Source of the DNA: Bacteroidota bacterium | GTDB lineage: Bacteria > Bacteroidota > Bacteroidia > 2-12-FULL-35-15 | DNA length: 64,000 nucleotides | Direction of reading: 5' to 3' | Assembly: GCA_029237775.1 (NCBI GenBank) | Contig: JAQZBR010000008.1 | Span: 1 to 64,000, forward strand | Shown here: one piece after another, positions 9,601 to 17,357 of the stretch | How positions within the stretch are numbered: position 1 is the stretch's first letter | Layout: every line of letters begins with the position of its first letter | Notes under the pieces: model-generated | Told to the model about the DNA's origin: nothing | The model's database searches: none | The model's input: the letters and a program-made list of their open reading frames with translations, nothing else | Translations under genes and position numbers: made by a program

Positions 9601-11175
9601 TTTTGTGGTGTTTATGAAATGCAGCGCGCCTAAATCTGCTTTGTTCACCGTTGAAACAAAATCAAGGGAGGGAAGCTTCTTTGTAAAATCAACTTTTCCG
9701 ATAAAATCGAAATCTAAATTTTCATCCTTAACAACGAGCTTTCCTTTAAAGATCTGCTTAGCTACATTTCCTTCTATAACAATATTGCTGTACTTGTAAT
9801 TATTAAACTCGATTGAAGTGATATTCCCCTCGAGCTTTGCAGCAACTTCTTCCAGAGTGAACCCCTCACCGTCTACTTCAACATTGGCTGTTACCTTCCC
9901 AAGCTTAGGCGCATTAAAAAATGCGCCTATATCAAAGCTGTTCGATTTAACTTTTCCCTTATAAAACTCTTTATCTTTTTCATAATCGTGTTTAACAGAA
10001 AGATCCGTGGAGAGTTGCCCTAATGCTGAACTAAAATCGCCATATGCATAAAAATCGTTGTATAAGCCGGTGAAAGTCCCTTTGAAGCTTATGTTACCCA
10101 GCCTTGCAACATTTCCCGGAACATCAAGCATTCTGAATTTATCAAAAGGCGGAAGCCGTAGTTGGCGGAGATCGTTATAATTAGTAGAAAGGCTTTGAAC
10201 ATTTAAGTGAATAAGAGTTTCATCAAATTTCGGCAAGCCGGTGAACGCAAAATCACCGATGTAATGCGTGTGGCCTCCAAGAAAAATATCCATGTTCTTA
10301 CCGCGAAGGTCACTCACCTTACCGCTCACCTTCCCGGTGATCGAGATGCTTTTATACAAGCCTTTTAAAGCGGGTGCAAAAAAGGCAAGGTCATTCATTT
10401 CAAGGATCGAATGATCGAATTCGGCATTCAGTCTCACCTTCTCTATAAAATCACGAAAGTCCCTGTACTTTTTATACTTGAAGGAAAGATCTGTTGCGAT
10501 GTCACTCTCAGGCGTTTTGATCTTAAGTTCGTCCAGATTAACTCCCACCGGACTGATCTTCACATAACTGCTAAGGCTCTTTAGGACAAACCCGCTTTTC
10601 TCGATCGCGGAAAGATATTCAACGGTGCCATGGATAGTATCCTCTTCGATTCTTATATCGGTGAAGCGCCCGTTAATGTATTGTGTGGAGAGATCGAAGA
10701 AATTGATCCCGGTAGTCTCCATGGTATCATGCTCATTTCTGTATGCGAAAGCTGAGTTCACACAGGTAACTTCATCAAAACTCACATTCCAGGGCTTTCG
10801 GGTGCTTTTCACCGTGTCTTTTGATTCAAAAGCATCAACAATGAACTGCAGGTTAAGATCATCTTCACCTGCGTATTTGATCAGCGATGCCTGAGTATTA
10901 AGAAGCACAATGTCGGAGATGACAATCTTCCTCTCCTCAATGTTAAACACTCCGATATCGATCTTAAGTTTTTTAGAATAGAGAAGTGTATCTTTATGCT
11001 GATCTTCAATGTAAACATCCGTTAGTACAAATGTTTTTATAAAGTCTATGTCAACGCTCCCGATCTCTACTTTCGTCTGTAGCTTTTCGGATAGATATTC
11101 AGCGATTTTATGACCGGCAAATGTTTGAAGTCTTTTTACCTGGATCAACAGGAAAAATGCAACCGACAAAAACAC
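6700..11175 (-). CDS. tamB: TamB-like translocation and assembly module protein
   Basis: A very long (about 1491-residue) envelope protein. An N-terminal membrane anchor is followed by a long series of amphipathic beta strands, then a C-terminal region (about 1130-1470) typical of the TamB domain: IKARGDGNIKLKISSTGDFK, DYVIENGDYLFTLQN, and PEINFDINIPTVDAGVRQQV. TamB/AsmA-like proteins bridge inner and outer membranes as a hydrophobic groove and are linked to phospholipid transport and outer-membrane protein assembly. The gene is divergent from tsaD, an arrangement I recall from other Bacteroidota. The first usable start is GTG at 11175, but the open frame extends upstream to a TAA at 11263-11265 and the extra codons read like a natural lysine-rich signal anchor (IKGIKKLGNILFRLLAIL). 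The true start is uncertain. Confidence 0.9.
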   Translation of the reverse strand: MFLSVAFFLLIQVKRLQTFAGHKIAEYLSEKLQTKVEIGSVDIDFIKTFVLTDVYIEDQHKDTLLYSKKLKIDIGVFNIEERKIVISDIVLLNTQASLIKYAGEDDLNLQFIVDAFESKDTVKSTRKPWNVSFDEVTCVNSAFAYRNEHDTMETTGINFFDLSTQYINGRFTDIRIEEDTIHGTVEYLSAIEKSGFVLKSLSSYVKISPVGVNLDELKIKTPESDIATDLSFKYKKYRDFRDFIEKVRLNAEFDHSILEMNDLAFFAPALKGLYKSISITGKVSGKVSDLRGKNMDIFLGGHTHYIGDFAFTGLPKFDETLIHLNVQSLSTNYNDLRQLRLPPFDKFRMLDVPGNVARLGNISFKGTFTGLYNDFYAYGDFSSALGQLSTDLSVKHDYEKDKEFYKGKVKSNSFDIGAFFNAPKLGKVTANVEVDGEGFTLEEVAAKLEGNITSIEFNNYKYSNIVIEGNVAKQIFKGKLVVKDENLDFDFIGKVDFTKKLPSLDFVSTVNKADLGALHFINTTKKTNLKTQIIIDVTGNNIDNLIGRINFDNTIYTEDDQVYKMNSFNLVSTEENKVKTIGLFSDFCNAKVNGKFKILEMPASVQNMLSHYLPSYIKHSRSKTISDQNFQYDILFKKTEAVTRLLMPELSIASGTTLKGNYNSSRNEFVLDGASGRIGYENYVLQNWKAQAETQNDELQVKMSSDKLYLTDSLWLTDFKINSSTHSDSVTFAMDWDNKTKTRAYKGDIKAFLHFNPGNVMEFKILPSQFVISDSVWDINRANQVLVDSSYITIKDLTFEHDKQSISVNGVVSQNKRDEVKLDLVNFNLANLNVLTRPIGLKLFGTISGQSNIQDAYHNMIFTSNTSFKSLYVNDEQIGDGDVESVWDKSKEALYLHGAFTLGIIPNILFSGYYYPKKKDDNLDMELNFQAIQMKIFEPYIKDFVSDFKGQFSGNVELKGSVKKPLIAGKLNVNARKVTVSYLNTTYHFSHDITIENNSFGVEDLVLYDMNNNKAFATGKLYHNNFRDFQLDYDIRVNKFMVLNTTEADNSLYYGKAYVSGIVNIFGFIKDELRIDANVKTEKITSSDKSDKVSLLSKTEITKFYIPLSGPAEVRENNFITFIKKDSTSEKKDNYNVKLGGIMLDFDLEVTPDAEVQLIFDQKVGDIIKARGDGNIKLKISSTGDFKMYGDYVIENGDYLFTLQNIINKRFDIEKGSLIKWSGIPYKADVNINAVYKARASLKPFFPSDSSSTYKRRYPVDLRLMMTDQLLAPEINFDINIPTVDAGVRQQVMSYINTDAEMNRQVFSLLILNSFVTPPQLTGAGTGPDVASAGISNTSELLSNQLSNMLSKISNDFDIGVNYRPGDEISKEELGVALSTQLFDDKLSIDGNLGVNGNNNTNNANQNTNNIVGDVNVDYKITDDGKFRIKAFNKANDNNQIYTTGPYTQGVGILYREEFDTIGQLYQRYLGTIRDRKKNKQKLEHTDPLPQ

Positions 11176-11238
11176 GAGGATTGCAAGAAGACGAAATAAT
11201 ATGTTACCGAGTTTTTTAATACCTTTGATTTTTAGAGC

Positions 11239-11259
11239 CGTCCCGCTGCAGGCGGGACG
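11239..11259. repeat. Perfect palindromic hairpin between tamB and tsaD
   Basis: CGTCCCGC (11239-11246) and GCGGGACG (11252-11259) form an 8-bp perfect GC-rich stem with a 5-nt loop TGCAG. The core GTCCCGC/GCGGGAC also forms the terminator at 17333-17351. With no T run it is unlikely to be a terminator; it resembles small REP-type palindromes. It sits 12 nt before the tsaD ATG and just upstream of where tamB should begin, so it could affect translation of either gene. Confidence 0.75.
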
Positions 11260-11271
11260 AAGTTAAGGATT

Positions 11272-12300
11272 ATGAGTAAACCAACCATCATTTTAGGCAT
11301 TGAATCATCGTGTGACGATACGGCTGCAGCTGTGATAAAAGATGGCAAATTACTTGCCAACATTGTCGCGAATCAGAACGTTCACAAAGCTTACGGAGGT
11401 GTTGTTCCGGAGCTTGCCTCCAGGGCACATCAGCAGAATATCATTCCTGTTGTGGATCAGGCAATAAAAGTATCCGGAATTAAAAAAGAAGAGATCAGTG
11501 CAATTGCTTTTACCCGCGGTCCCGGTCTCATGGGCTCCCTGCTTGTTGGAACATCATTTTCGAAAGCATTCGCGATGGGTTTAGGAATCCCGCTTATCGA
11601 AGTAAATCATATGCAGGGACATGTACTTGCGCATTTTATTGATACTCCTGAACACCAACCTAAACATCCCGATTTCCCTTTTCTATGTATGACTGTCTCC
11701 GGAGGGCATACCCAGATCATTGTAGTTAAAGATATGTTTGAGATGGAAGTGATAGGCGAAACAATTGATGATGCTGCAGGTGAAGCGTTCGACAAAGCAG
11801 CAAAGATCCTTGGCTTGCCATATCCGGGTGGGCCATTGATTGATAAATTCGCGAAAGAGGGAGATCCGAAAGCTTTCAAATTCACTAAGCCAAGAATACC
11901 TGAGTTGGATTTCAGCTTCAGCGGCTTAAAGACAGGCTTCATGAATTTCATCAACAATGAATCAGCCAGGGATCCTGAATTTATTGAGAAAAATAAAAAT
12001 GACATTTGCGCTTCCATCCAGTATACGATCATTAGTATTTTAATGGATAAGCTGAAAGAAGCTTCTGCACGAACAGGCATCAAGCAGATCGCTATTGCAG
12101 GAGGTGTTTCCGCCAACAGTGGTTTAAGAAACACATTGCTCTCGCTTGAAAAAGAACTCGGATGGGAAGTGTTCATCCCTAAGTTCGAATATTGCACAGA
12201 CAATGCTGCGATGATCGCCATTACAGGATATTATAAATTCAAGCGTAAAGAATTCGCATCACAGGAAATTACACCCATGGCCCGTTACGCATTAAAATAA
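11272..12300 (+). CDS. tsaD: tRNA N6-adenosine threonylcarbamoyltransferase TsaD
   Basis: A 342-residue ASKHA-fold enzyme that transfers threonylcarbamoyl to A37 of ANN-decoding tRNAs (t6A modification), working with TsaB, TsaC and TsaE. Family signatures are all present: GIESSCDDTAAAV at the N-terminus, HMQGH (metal-binding His pair), VSGGHTQI, the PGGPLIDKFA region and the C-terminal AGGVSANSGLR and EYCTDNAAMIA. The length is standard. Start ATG 11272 lies 12 nt after the hairpin at 11239-11259. The next gene follows by one base, so translational coupling is likely. Confidence 0.97.
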   Translation: MSKPTIILGIESSCDDTAAAVIKDGKLLANIVANQNVHKAYGGVVPELASRAHQQNIIPVVDQAIKVSGIKKEEISAIAFTRGPGLMGSLLVGTSFSKAFAMGLGIPLIEVNHMQGHVLAHFIDTPEHQPKHPDFPFLCMTVSGGHTQIIVVKDMFEMEVIGETIDDAAGEAFDKAAKILGLPYPGGPLIDKFAKEGDPKAFKFTKPRIPELDFSFSGLKTGFMNFINNESARDPEFIEKNKNDICASIQYTIISILMDKLKEASARTGIKQIAIAGGVSANSGLRNTLLSLEKELGWEVFIPKFEYCTDNAAMIAITGYYKFKRKEFASQEITPMARYALK

Positions 12301-12301
12301 T

Positions 12302-13015
12302 TTGAAGAAGCTCCTGACATATACATTTGTAATCCTCGCTGTTTTAAAGTACAGCACGGCTTATGGTATGGATACCGACACGATCATCAATAAACGAAAA
12401 GTAAAAAAAGAAAGCCTTAAACAGAAGATCCACAATCCGCCTCTTGTATTAAAGACGAGTCCAACGGCTTTTTTATACGGAGCTATCTTTCCGCCTTATA
12501 CATCTGAATACCGTCTGATGGCGGAGATAAGCTCAGGGAAAAGACAATCAGAGCAGCTGGGTGTTTCACTGCTTGCAACCAATATTTTTTTACCCCCTGT
12601 TGAACGTGCCGCTGGAATTGCTCCTGCAGATTTCATTAAAGTAAGAGGCTGGAGAGTTCAGTTTGCACATAAATTTTACTGGATCGGAAAAAGGCATTAT
12701 GCTCCTTTCGGGTTCTTCTTTGCCCCGATGGTATCTTATACTAACGCCCGAATTTCATTAGGATTAAATCGCTTTTATAAGCAAGGTTACTTTGATTTCC
12801 GGCATTTCAATATCAACGGTATCATAGGCGTTCAGGCCGGAAAGATTAACAGGGTTACGTTTGAGGTATATGGCGGACTTGGCTACAAAGTGAATAAAGT
12901 ATTCTATCACTCCAGCGCATACCGGGTGCAGCCTTATGACACAGAAGAATTCGGGCCTATGTACAATTCACATCTGAATGGCGTTTTCGGAATCAATATG
13001 GGCTATGCTCTCTAA
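12302..13015 (+). CDS. Predicted outer-membrane beta-barrel protein
   Basis: A 237-residue protein starting from TTG, one base after the tsaD stop. MKKLLTYTFVILAVLKYSTAYG is a good signal peptide, which supports this unusual start. The mature part alternates beta strands rich in Tyr, Phe and Gly (FYWIGKRHYAPFGFFFAP, FEVYGGLGYKV) and ends GVFGINMGYAL, a pattern typical of small outer-membrane barrels of unknown function in Bacteroidota. I do not recognise a specific family. It is coupled to tsaD and ends at a terminator shared with the convergent T9SS cargo gene. Confidence 0.7.
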   Translation: MKKLLTYTFVILAVLKYSTAYGMDTDTIINKRKVKKESLKQKIHNPPLVLKTSPTAFLYGAIFPPYTSEYRLMAEISSGKRQSEQLGVSLLATNIFLPPVERAAGIAPADFIKVRGWRVQFAHKFYWIGKRHYAPFGFFFAPMVSYTNARISLGLNRFYKQGYFDFRHFNINGIIGVQAGKINRVTFEVYGGLGYKVNKVFYHSSAYRVQPYDTEEFGPMYNSHLNGVFGINMGYAL

Positions 13016-13022
13016 ATAAAAA

Positions 13023-13049
13023 AGCCGCTCTTCATTGTGAAGAACGGCT
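13023..13049. terminator. Bidirectional hairpin terminator
   Basis: Arms AGCCGCTCTTC (13023-13033) and GAAGAACGGCT (13039-13049) pair with a single C/A mismatch around ATTGT. A-rich sequence before and T/A-rich sequence after suit termination from both sides. It separates two convergent genes whose stops lie at 13015 and 13070. Confidence 0.85.
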
Positions 13050-13069
13050 CTTAAAAATATCAAATATTC

Positions 13070-15478
13070 CTATTTCATCTTCACGATCTTCAGCGGTGAT
13101 GAGGACTCACTTCCATTCATAACCGTCACTATATAAATTCCTGCAGTTGCTGAGTTAAACATCATTGTACCGTTTTGTTTATCTATCCCGTGCATTTCAA
13201 TTACTCTTCCCGTAATATCGGTGATAATAATTTTTGCATCGGACACCGGTTGATTTTGTAACGTGTACGCGATAGTTGTTTCAGCATCAAAAGGATTCGG
13301 ATAAACGGCTAAGCTTGTTTTCGCTTCAGCTTGATCCGCAACACCCATTGGGCCTTCTGTGACCTGAAATTTGTCAAACCCTGCTTCAACTAAATGACCC
13401 GGAGTGTTATCGGCTGTTCTCACTATGATCTTCATTGTTGATGTAGGTGTGATCAAAGAAGAGATTAGAATATTCTTATCTAACCAGCTTGAATTTCCGA
13501 TCGTGGTATATCTTGCGAAATCCACAACAACGTTCGTAAGACCGTTGTTAAGTATCACCTTCATTGAATCATTTGGAGAACCCGTTCCCCCACCCGCGTA
13601 AAACCAGCGTGAAAAACTAACGTAGGGATTCACATATCCTGAAAGGTCAAAAACAGGAGAGATAAGTGAAGTAGCACCGCCATCAACATCATCTGCTGCC
13701 GCTGAACCTCCTCCATTTCCTGTTACAAATGCTTTATCATTACAATCAAGCGCGTTATCCCCATCAGGATTTGCCGTTGACGGACCACTAAAAGTCGCTA
13801 TTGGAGTTGTTCTGATCCATGCTCCGGTTGATGCGTTACCGCTTACATTCCATCCGAAATCGAAAGTGAAATCATCATAATAGCCGCTTGCAAGTTCAAT
13901 TGTCATAGAAGCGGATCCTGAATTAACTGATACATTGGGGTTACAACTTGTAACATATCCCCATTGTCCTGCAGTAATGTTATAGATGTCAGGATAAACT
14001 CCATTGATAGTAAAATTTCCGGAAGCGTTTGTAGTTGCCTGGTAAGTGAAATCATTATTTGAAACAAGCACCTTCGCATTGGCAACCGGTACAGTAGACC
14101 CCGCTTTTACAATTTGTCCGCTGAATGTAATTGATGGGATAGGAACCAATTCAACATTCAACAAATTTACGACAGCAGGTGTTAATGTTATCCCTGTAAT
14201 TGTTTTCGGGAAATAACCCGGCTTCGAAAAAGTAGCGCTGCATACACCACCTGTTGATGCCAGGCCAGTTGCATAGGCACCTGAGATATTTGTATAGTCA
14301 GAAACTGCGGTTGAAAGAATTTGAATCATAGCACCGTTGATCGCTGTTCCGGTAACAGAATCTGTCACGTTACCTTCAATATAACAAGCACGCTGATAAG
14401 TTGGAGTATAAACGAACAATCCATCTTCCATATTTGAGGCAATAATATTTCCGGAAGGCAAATAAGGATACACACCCCATGTTCCTTCGAATCCACCGCC
14501 AGTCGGTGCATAATTATCGTAGTTACCAACCTGCACAAGGTTTCCCGGACGGCCTGCATCAACAATTGTAAATCCATCCTTATACCATGATGTTACAGCG
14601 TAATCATTACCTGCCACACGAATGATATGAGTATTGTGAACGATAGATTGAGAACCCGGATTAGACTGAATCTTATCGAGAAGTGTAATGTTGCTCAAAT
14701 CTGAAACATCGTAAGAGGTGAGGTAAGAATTATCCACCTCATCAGTGGTAAACAGAACTCTGCTGTTGGTTGAAAGCCATGTGTTGTGTGTAAAGTTACT
14801 AGGCGTGAATTGGTTTGCAAGTTCCACCGGAGCAGCTTTGTTAGTGAAATCGACAACAGAAAAATATCCTGAATAAATATGCCCTGCATAAAGTGTATCA
14901 TTGCGAACATAACCATCATGAACGTATGGCTGCTGTCCGGTACCTATATTGTAAACACCCGAATAGACCGGGTTCCAGGGGTCAGTCAGGTCAAGCGCCA
15001 TTGCCCCTCCGTTGAATAAATTACTTCCATAGATGTATGCGAAGTGACCATCAATGTGCAAAGCGTGAATTGTTGTAAGTGAGCCGGCAATTGTTCCATC
15101 ACCTGTATAAGCGCGATATACAACTCCTGCAGCATTCGGCAAAGTGCTCATATTAACTATCTGCAGGCCTCCTCCGCCTTCAGTTGTAACATATGCATAC
15201 TTACCATATACTTTTACTTCTTTCCATAGGTTATCGATATTCGGGATTTTTTTTACTTCTACCGGGGCTGTCGGGTTAGTAACATCCACAATTGATAATC
15301 CGTCAGCAACACCAACCAGAGCGTATTCATTACCAGCAGTATCAACATAACCGGTAATGTTTGCACATGTTTTACCCGGATAAGTTAAGTTGGAACGCAA
15401 AGTGACATTTAAATTCTGAGCAAACATCACGGAAGTAAATGCAATGCAAGCACAGACTAATAATTTTCGTAAATTCAT
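13070..15478 (-). CDS. Choice-of-anchor B family protein with carboxypeptidase-regulatory-like domains, T9SS type A
   Basis: An 802-residue secreted protein. After a signal peptide (MNLRKLLVCACIAFTSVMFAQ), residues about 30-360 are repeated LVIP-like blades (GLSIVDVTNPTAPVEV, LQIVNMS, YSVVDFTNKAAP-like), the choice-of-anchor B beta-propeller. Two carboxypeptidase-regulatory-like Ig modules follow (CYIEGNVTDSVTGTAINGA, then FSGQIVKAGSTVPVANAKVLVSN), then a lectin/jelly-roll-like segment. The last 80 residues (LAVYPNPFDAETTIAYTL, ITDITGRVIEM, GIYIVTVMNG, KIVKMK) are the T9SS type A sorting domain. It should be secreted across the outer membrane and anchored or released; the substrate is unknown. 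It is monocistronic. Confidence 0.9.
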   Translation of the reverse strand: MNLRKLLVCACIAFTSVMFAQNLNVTLRSNLTYPGKTCANITGYVDTAGNEYALVGVADGLSIVDVTNPTAPVEVKKIPNIDNLWKEVKVYGKYAYVTTEGGGGLQIVNMSTLPNAAGVVYRAYTGDGTIAGSLTTIHALHIDGHFAYIYGSNLFNGGAMALDLTDPWNPVYSGVYNIGTGQQPYVHDGYVRNDTLYAGHIYSGYFSVVDFTNKAAPVELANQFTPSNFTHNTWLSTNSRVLFTTDEVDNSYLTSYDVSDLSNITLLDKIQSNPGSQSIVHNTHIIRVAGNDYAVTSWYKDGFTIVDAGRPGNLVQVGNYDNYAPTGGGFEGTWGVYPYLPSGNIIASNMEDGLFVYTPTYQRACYIEGNVTDSVTGTAINGAMIQILSTAVSDYTNISGAYATGLASTGGVCSATFSKPGYFPKTITGITLTPAVVNLLNVELVPIPSITFSGQIVKAGSTVPVANAKVLVSNNDFTYQATTNASGNFTINGVYPDIYNITAGQWGYVTSCNPNVSVNSGSASMTIELASGYYDDFTFDFGWNVSGNASTGAWIRTTPIATFSGPSTANPDGDNALDCNDKAFVTGNGGGSAAADDVDGGATSLISPVFDLSGYVNPYVSFSRWFYAGGGTGSPNDSMKVILNNGLTNVVVDFARYTTIGNSSWLDKNILISSLITPTSTMKIIVRTADNTPGHLVEAGFDKFQVTEGPMGVADQAEAKTSLAVYPNPFDAETTIAYTLQNQPVSDAKIIITDITGRVIEMHGIDKQNGTMMFNSATAGIYIVTVMNGSESSSPLKIVKMK

Positions 15479-15667
15479 TTCAAAAGAGAGATTTTAGTTT
15501 AGGGATGTTAACTAACCTAAAGAACGGAATTTTATTTCAAATTAGCAAAACAAGGTTCTTTCATGTCATAAGACAATTTTGCTATTTTATACAACTACCT
15601 AAAATGCCCAACTAAAAACCGGCCTTGGGTTTTTCTATGATGCATATCGAGGAGCCGGAATTATTAA

Positions 15668-15675
15668 TACCTTTG
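15668..15675 (+). promoter_or_regulatory. -7 promoter box upstream of the 527-residue secreted protein
   Basis: TACCTTTG perfectly matches TAnnTTTG and lies 43 nt before the ATG at 15719. No -33 TTG is found at the usual spacing. Confidence 0.55.
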
Positions 15676-15718
15676 CATAACCTTCAAACATTGAGTTCCA
15701 AGCGCTAAACTCCTATTA

Positions 15719-17302
15719 ATGAAAAACTCATCAGCCGCGTTTATTTATACTTTATTAACATTCTTCTATACAAATTTAAATGCTCAGATCCCTTCGATTC
15801 AGGAAGGAGCTGAAACACAATACACTGAAAAAGCAATCAATGATATTATTGGCGGTGATGAAAGTGGATTTTATGCCTTAAGGCAGAGCACAAAAGGAAA
15901 AGGAGTGCATACCTACATCGAAAAATATGATAACAAATCCCTTAACCGTATTTTTCGCATAGAAATTGAATCCGAAAAAACCATTACTGATTTACACGGA
16001 TCAGGCTCGGGTGAAACAGTAATTCCTTTCTTGATCAATGGTAAAATCTATGTCTTTTTTGAATGTGCTGTGCAAAGCAGTGCAGAGCAAAAGCTTTTTG
16101 TCCAGGTTTTAAATCAGGATCAGACTTTATCTAAAGTGACAGAACTACAATCTATCCCAATTACTTACAATGCGGTTTTAGCATACTTTGGGGAATTTCA
16201 AATTGAACTTTCGCCTGACAATAAAAACTTTCTTGTAACATGTGCGGTGCATGGAGTGATGGATATGACACCCCCTGCGAATATTCCTGGTGCTGCCCCG
16301 CCTGAAATAAAGTATCCTGATGTTACAAAAGCTGCTTTATATAATTTAGAAACCTTCAAAAGAATCTGGATAAAAGAAATTCCTTTAAAGCTTGACGGAC
16401 ATGTTATTTTTGCGGATAATTTCAGCATAGACAATAATTCCAATTTATATTACAGAGTCAGAATTAGGAATTCAGAAGATAGTAAAACCCTGTCAGGAAT
16501 CTCTGTAGGAATAATTCCAAATAATCTGCAAAGTGTAAAATATATCCCCGTTGCAATCCCGAATAAAAAAGTGCTTTATGGCTTTACATTTCAGTTTCTT
16601 GAAAATTCGGATCTGCTGATAAGCGGAATAATAGGTGACACGACTAAGCGGGGAAGAATGGTTGAGTATTCGAATGAGGCATTCTTTCTGAAACGAATTG
16701 ACACCAAAAATTTCAACTCCAGGTTTGAGATATTCTCCAATATTTTAAACTATCAACTGAGTGAGAAAAACCCCACGTTCGAACTTGACTTCACTTCTCC
16801 AGTAATCTATGAAGTAAATAACGCTCTGTATGTTATTACTCAGCGGCTGTTTTATGAAGGGGTAAATGTTCATAGTAAAGAAATTATTACAACAAAGTTC
16901 TCCGATGCCGGACTGTTAAAATGGATGCAGCCCATACAGCATTTCGCATTCTTTCCTTACTATAAGTCATACGGTAATCGTTCAATTGATAATTTCAATC
17001 TTATTAAAATGGAAAATCGACTTTGCTTTTTATTTCTGGAGAATCCTTCTAATAAAAATTATGATGAGAACAATTCAAAAGGAAAATTTGAACCGGTTCG
17101 TTCAATTAAAGATCCTGCAAATGTGGTAAGTGTTTTTTTGAATGAAAATGGTGAAACATCAAAATTCTATATCTATGAAAACACTTCGAAAGGAATGAAT
17201 TACATACCTACATCCGTAATTGAAATGGGTTCAAAAAGATTATTGATCTATCTGGAAAACAGAAAGGCAAATACTGAAAGGTTCGCCATTTTAACTTTTT
17301 AA
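15719..17302 (+). CDS. Secreted protein of unknown function
   Basis: A 527-residue protein with a signal peptide (MKNSSAAFIYTLLTFFYTNLNAQ). The remainder is rich in beta strands with recurring aromatic/Lys/Asp turns, possibly a beta-propeller, but I could not match it to a family. There is no lipobox, no T9SS sorting domain and no membrane segment after the signal, so a periplasmic location is most likely. It has its own -7 box (15668-15675) and ends at a strong terminator shared with convergent parC. Base composition resembles its neighbours, with no sign of transfer. Confidence 0.6.
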   Translation: MKNSSAAFIYTLLTFFYTNLNAQIPSIQEGAETQYTEKAINDIIGGDESGFYALRQSTKGKGVHTYIEKYDNKSLNRIFRIEIESEKTITDLHGSGSGETVIPFLINGKIYVFFECAVQSSAEQKLFVQVLNQDQTLSKVTELQSIPITYNAVLAYFGEFQIELSPDNKNFLVTCAVHGVMDMTPPANIPGAAPPEIKYPDVTKAALYNLETFKRIWIKEIPLKLDGHVIFADNFSIDNNSNLYYRVRIRNSEDSKTLSGISVGIIPNNLQSVKYIPVAIPNKKVLYGFTFQFLENSDLLISGIIGDTTKRGRMVEYSNEAFFLKRIDTKNFNSRFEIFSNILNYQLSEKNPTFELDFTSPVIYEVNNALYVITQRLFYEGVNVHSKEIITTKFSDAGLLKWMQPIQHFAFFPYYKSYGNRSIDNFNLIKMENRLCFLFLENPSNKNYDENNSKGKFEPVRSIKDPANVVSVFLNENGETSKFYIYENTSKGMNYIPTSVIEMGSKRLLIYLENRKANTERFAILTF

Positions 17303-17332
17303 AATCCGTTTACATAAGGTAACAAAGCAAAA

Positions 17333-17357
17333 GTCCCGCATTTCGCGGGACTTTTTT
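17333..17357 (+). terminator. Rho-independent terminator between convergent genes
   Basis: GTCCCGC (17333-17339) pairs with GCGGGAC (17345-17351) around ATTTC, followed by six T. The parC stop codon (complement of 17356-17358) lies within the T run. On the minus strand an A-rich stretch plays the matching part only weakly. Confidence 0.9.

Noticed and set aside
11607-12221. Long 204-residue minus-strand frame inside tsaD
   Set aside because: Antisense to the well-conserved tsaD coding region; codon pattern explained by the real gene.
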